Shown piece after piece: positions 7,009 to 8,987 of a DNA stretch of 8,987 bases. Each line of letters starts with the position of its first letter. Positions within the stretch are counted from its first letter, which is position 1. The stretch is from Streptosporangiaceae bacterium (lineage in GTDB: Bacteria; Actinomycetota; Actinomycetes; Streptosporangiales; Streptosporangiaceae). The notes below the pieces were generated by a model. The model was not told the origin of the DNA. It made no database searches and saw nothing but the letters and a program-made list of their open reading frames with translations. The position numbers and the translations under genes were made by a program. Location: contig JASHXW010000015.1 in NCBI GenBank assembly GCA_030043395.1, positions 1 through 8,987 of the forward strand. The letters run 5' to 3'.

Positions 7009-7235
7009 GCTGCGATCCTAGACCTCGGCCTCAGCAAAGCGCCGACGAGACCGGTTGTTATTCATGCTGGTTTGCTATGGAAATCGTTGCTTAACGGGGG
7101 TGACACATGCTAAAACCGTAGGACGCTGACGCCGAGGTCTGGCTCAGCCATCAGATTCGCCGGGCTGGCAAGATCTCCGCCTAGCTTGAGTCGCGCTAGC
7201 GGCTGAACTGGGTATAGGCGAGTAAGGGGTGTGGC
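7009..7235. promoter_or_regulatory. Divergent promoter region between oxidoreductase operon and permease gene
   Basis: This 227-base gap separates two genes read outward, and its middle (about 7055-7120) is clearly more AT-rich than its surroundings. Rightward, TTGCTT (7087-7092) and TAAAAC (7111-7116) are 18 bases apart and would start transcription near 7124. Leftward, AATAAC (7062-7057) is a possible -10 with TTTCCA (7083-7078) only 15 bases away, which is weak. The permease has an AAGGGG ribosome binding site at 7224-7229, six bases before its ATG. Promoter calls rest on loose matches to consensus; the divergent arrangement itself is certain. Confidence 0.4.
7020..7140. repeat. 16-bp inverted repeat spanning the divergent promoter (candidate operator pair)
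   Basis: The left arm AGACCTCGGCCTCAGC (7020-7035) is matched by the right arm GCTGACGCCGAGGTCT (7125-7140), whose reverse complement differs at one of 16 positions. The arms are 89 bases apart. The left arm abuts the ribosome binding site of the leftward oxidoreductase gene, and the right arm begins about where the rightward transcript would start. Two facing copies of one site around a shared promoter fit a local regulator that controls both operons, by looping or by blocking each start. No regulator gene is present in the window. Confidence 0.5.
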
Positions 7236-8794
7236 ATGGCTGTCTCTGAATCGATCCAGCCGATCGAGCAATCTACCGACAAGGGCCTGAAGTCAGGCAC
7301 CCTCGGGCTCATCTCCAGCACGGTCATCGCCACCGCGTCAGTTGCGCCCGCTTACAGCCTGGCGGCGACCCTGGCGTTCGTCGTAGCCGCCGTCGCGCTG
7401 CAGTCGCCGGCGATCGCGGTGCTCGCCTTCGTGCCGATGCTGTTCTGCTCCATCGGCTACAGCGAGATGAACAAGGCCGACCCGGACTGCGGCACCACCT
7501 TCACGTGGGCCACCAGGGCGTTCAATCCCACCGTGGGCTGGTGGGGCGGCTGGGGCATCGTCGCTGCCGACATCCTGGTCATGGCCAGCCTCGCGCAGGT
7601 GGCCGGGCAGTACATCTTCCTGCTCTTCGGCGCTAACGGGATCGGCCACGACCCGGCCAGCGGCTGGGTGCTCCTGCTCGGCCTGCTGTGGATCGTGGCG
7701 ATGACCTACATCTGCTACCGCGGCATCGAGGTCTCCGCCAACTTCCAGAAGGCGTTGCTTGGCATCGAGATCACGATGCTGATGATCTTGTCGGTCGTCG
7801 CCCTCGTGCGCGTTGGCTCGGGTCACCACCCCGCGGCCTCGCTGCATCCGAGCATGTCGTGGCTGAATCCGTTCGACGTCAGCAGCTTCAACGCGTTCTC
7901 CGTCGGGCTGATCCTCATGGTCTTCATCTACTGGGGCTGGGACACCGCGGTCTCGGTGAACGAGGAGACCAAGGACCCGAGCAAGATCCCAGGCCGGGCG
8001 GCGATCCTCTCGACCCTGGTCCTCCTGGTCACCTACGGCATCGTGATCTTCGCCGCGCAGTCCTTCGCCGGCATCGGCACCAAGGGCATCGGCTTGCTGA
8101 ACCCGAACCACTCAAGCGACGTGCTCTCGGTTCTCGGCCACGCGGTATTCGGCCACAACGTGGTCGGCGATATCGGCTACCGGCTGCTGCTGCTGATGGT
8201 CCTCAGCTCGGCGGCCGCGTCCACCCAGACGACGATCCTGCCGACGGCCCGGACAACGTTGTCCATGGCGACGTACAAGGCGCTGCCGGAGTCGTTCGCG
8301 AAGATGCACCCGCGCTACCTGACACCGACGATTTCCACCGTGGTCATGGGCGCCATCTCGTTCGTGCTGTACGCGGCAACGAACTTCCTGTCCCACGGCA
8401 ACGTCATCCCGGACTGCGTGAGCGCCTGCGGCGTGTGGATCGCGCTGTACTACGGGTTGAGCGCATTGCCTGCGTCTGGTACTACCGCAGGACTCTGCTG
8501 GCGAACGCACGGGACTTCTGGATGCGCGGCGTCATCCCGCTGCTCGGCGGCCTGATCATGTACTTCCTGGGGTTCTGGAGCCTGTGGAGTGACTACGACG
8601 TGAACACCGGTACCAGTTACACCACGTTCACGATTCCCGGGCTGCACTGGAATGTCGGCGGCGTCTTCGTGATCGTCTTCCTGTCCGCCGTGGCCGGCCT
8701 CATCCTGTTCGCCTACCTGCGGGTCACCTCGCCGGCCTTCTTCCAGGGCCGGACGCTGACCAGGTCGACGCCGACGCTCGTACCCGACGACTGA
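7236..8794 (+). pseudogene. APC-superfamily amino acid/polyamine permease, frameshifted
   Basis: An ATG at 7236 with AAGGGG six bases upstream opens a hydrophobic transporter of the amino acid-polyamine-organocation superfamily. The first hydrophobic segment (residues about 27-55) includes TASVAPAYSLAATLAF, with further segments around 57-75, 100-130, 142-160, 170-190, 220-235, 257-277, 310-330 and 365-383. The loop VNEETKDPSKIPGRA (about 247-261) is a typical APC block after a central helix. After codon 409 (AGC, 8460-8462) the frame goes wrong: the intact frame ends at a TGA at 8553-8555 after 30 unrelated residues. The true continuation, IACVWYYRRTLLANARDFW and two more membrane helices, lies in another frame from 8465 to the TGA at 8792-8794. 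Restoring one base gives about 519 residues, normal for the family. As sequenced it lacks the last two helices and is probably non-functional, unless this is a sequencing error. The substrate is probably an amine or amino acid, judged from the neighbours. Confidence 0.88.
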
Positions 8795-8853
8795 CGCGAG
8801 CCTGCGCGTCGCCGCGCGGCCCTGCGAAGTCGGCGCGTCGCCGAGCGAGTGAC

Positions 8854-8907
8854 AACAACGATGGCTCTGCGCTGTTGCTATAACCACAGCGCAGAGCCAT
8901 CGTCGTT
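8854..8907. terminator. Strong hairpin, probable (bidirectional) transcription terminator
   Basis: Arms 8854-8875 and 8886-8907 pair over 22 positions with one mismatch (8857/8904) around a 10-base loop, TGCTATAACC. Eighteen pairs in a row (8858-8875 with 8886-8903) are perfect. It lies 59 bases after the permease stop. There is no long T-run on either side, as is common for actinobacterial terminators. The symmetry would serve transcripts from either direction, including a possible convergent gene whose stop lies three bases to the right. Confidence 0.75.
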
Positions 8908-8909
8908 CC

Positions 8910-8987
8910 TCACCAGGCCCGGGGATCGACTCCGCAGCAGCCAGCAGCGCTGAGGTGCGCCACGCTGTCGGCGTCAGCGCCTATGGT
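8910..8987 (-). CDS. Possible 3' end of a convergent gene, running off the right edge
   Basis: On the minus strand a frame is open from the window edge to a TGA at 8912-8910 (25 codons, ending CGVDPRAW) with mostly G/C third positions. Its stop falls directly before the hairpin, which is where a gene end would be expected. The stretch is too short to recognise a family, and a plus-strand frame is also open over the same bases. This is a placement suggestion, not an identification. Confidence 0.25.
   Translation of the reverse strand, partial: TIGADADSVAHLSAAGCCGVDPRAW

Noticed and set aside
7020..7140. The 121-bp inverted-repeat-bounded stretch as a small transposable element (MITE)
   Set aside because: The bases outside the arms do not form a target-site duplication, and its position over a divergent promoter fits a regulatory role better.
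8457..8470. Programmed ribosomal frameshift in the permease
   Set aside because: No slippery heptamer, downstream pseudoknot or internal Shine-Dalgarno signal is visible at the junction; transporters of this family are not known to use one.
8804..8843. Direct repeat GCGCGTCGCCG at 8804-8814 and 8833-8843
   Set aside because: Eleven bases of pure GC-rich sequence in a GC-rich spacer are expected often by chance; no function suggested.

Overview
The window is about 9 kb of high-GC DNA with strong third-position G/C, GTG starts and GGAGG-type ribosome binding sites. This points to an actinobacterium, probably a soil or Streptosporangiales/Frankia/Pseudonocardia-like lineage; the genus cannot be fixed from the sequence. 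It looks like an ordinary chromosomal catabolic neighbourhood. I see no insertion sequence, integrase, phage gene, CRISPR array, tRNA or rRNA.

Layout. Positions 1-7008 hold six genes read leftward (minus strand). In transcription order they are a saccharopine-dehydrogenase-like oxidoreductase (7008-5788), a gamma-aminobutyraldehyde-dehydrogenase-like ALDH (5741-4314), a small PIG-L/LmbE zinc deacetylase (4223-3507), and a three-subunit molybdenum hydroxylase. The hydroxylase genes are the 2Fe-2S subunit (3317-2850), the molybdopterin subunit (2853-472) and the FAD subunit (475 to beyond the left edge). Its order small-large-medium and the active-site loop AYRGAGR mark it as form II ('coxL-like'), not a proven CO dehydrogenase. 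The three hydroxylase genes are joined by two ATGA stop/start overlaps. Positions 7009-7235 are a divergent promoter region carrying a 16-bp inverted repeat (15/16 identity) with 89 bp between the arms. Rightward from 7236 is an APC-superfamily amino acid/polyamine permease that is broken by a one-base frameshift near 8463. It is followed by a strong 22-bp hairpin (8854-8907), and possibly by the 3' end of a convergent gene at the right edge.

How the parts may fit. Uptake of an amine or amino acid by the permease, an aminoaldehyde dehydrogenase, a saccharopine/carboxynorspermidine-reductase-like enzyme, an amide hydrolase and a hydroxylase of unknown substrate together suggest catabolism of a nitrogen-containing compound (polyamine, lysine-type or N-heterocycle). 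Family assignments are well supported by motifs. The shared pathway is inference from gene order only.

Most notable points: the frameshifted permease, the symmetrical 16-bp repeat in the divergent promoter, the association of a form II molybdenum hydroxylase with amine-catabolism genes, and a 15-bp tandem repeat grown from the 3' end of the deacetylase gene in which the extra copies have lost the stop codon.
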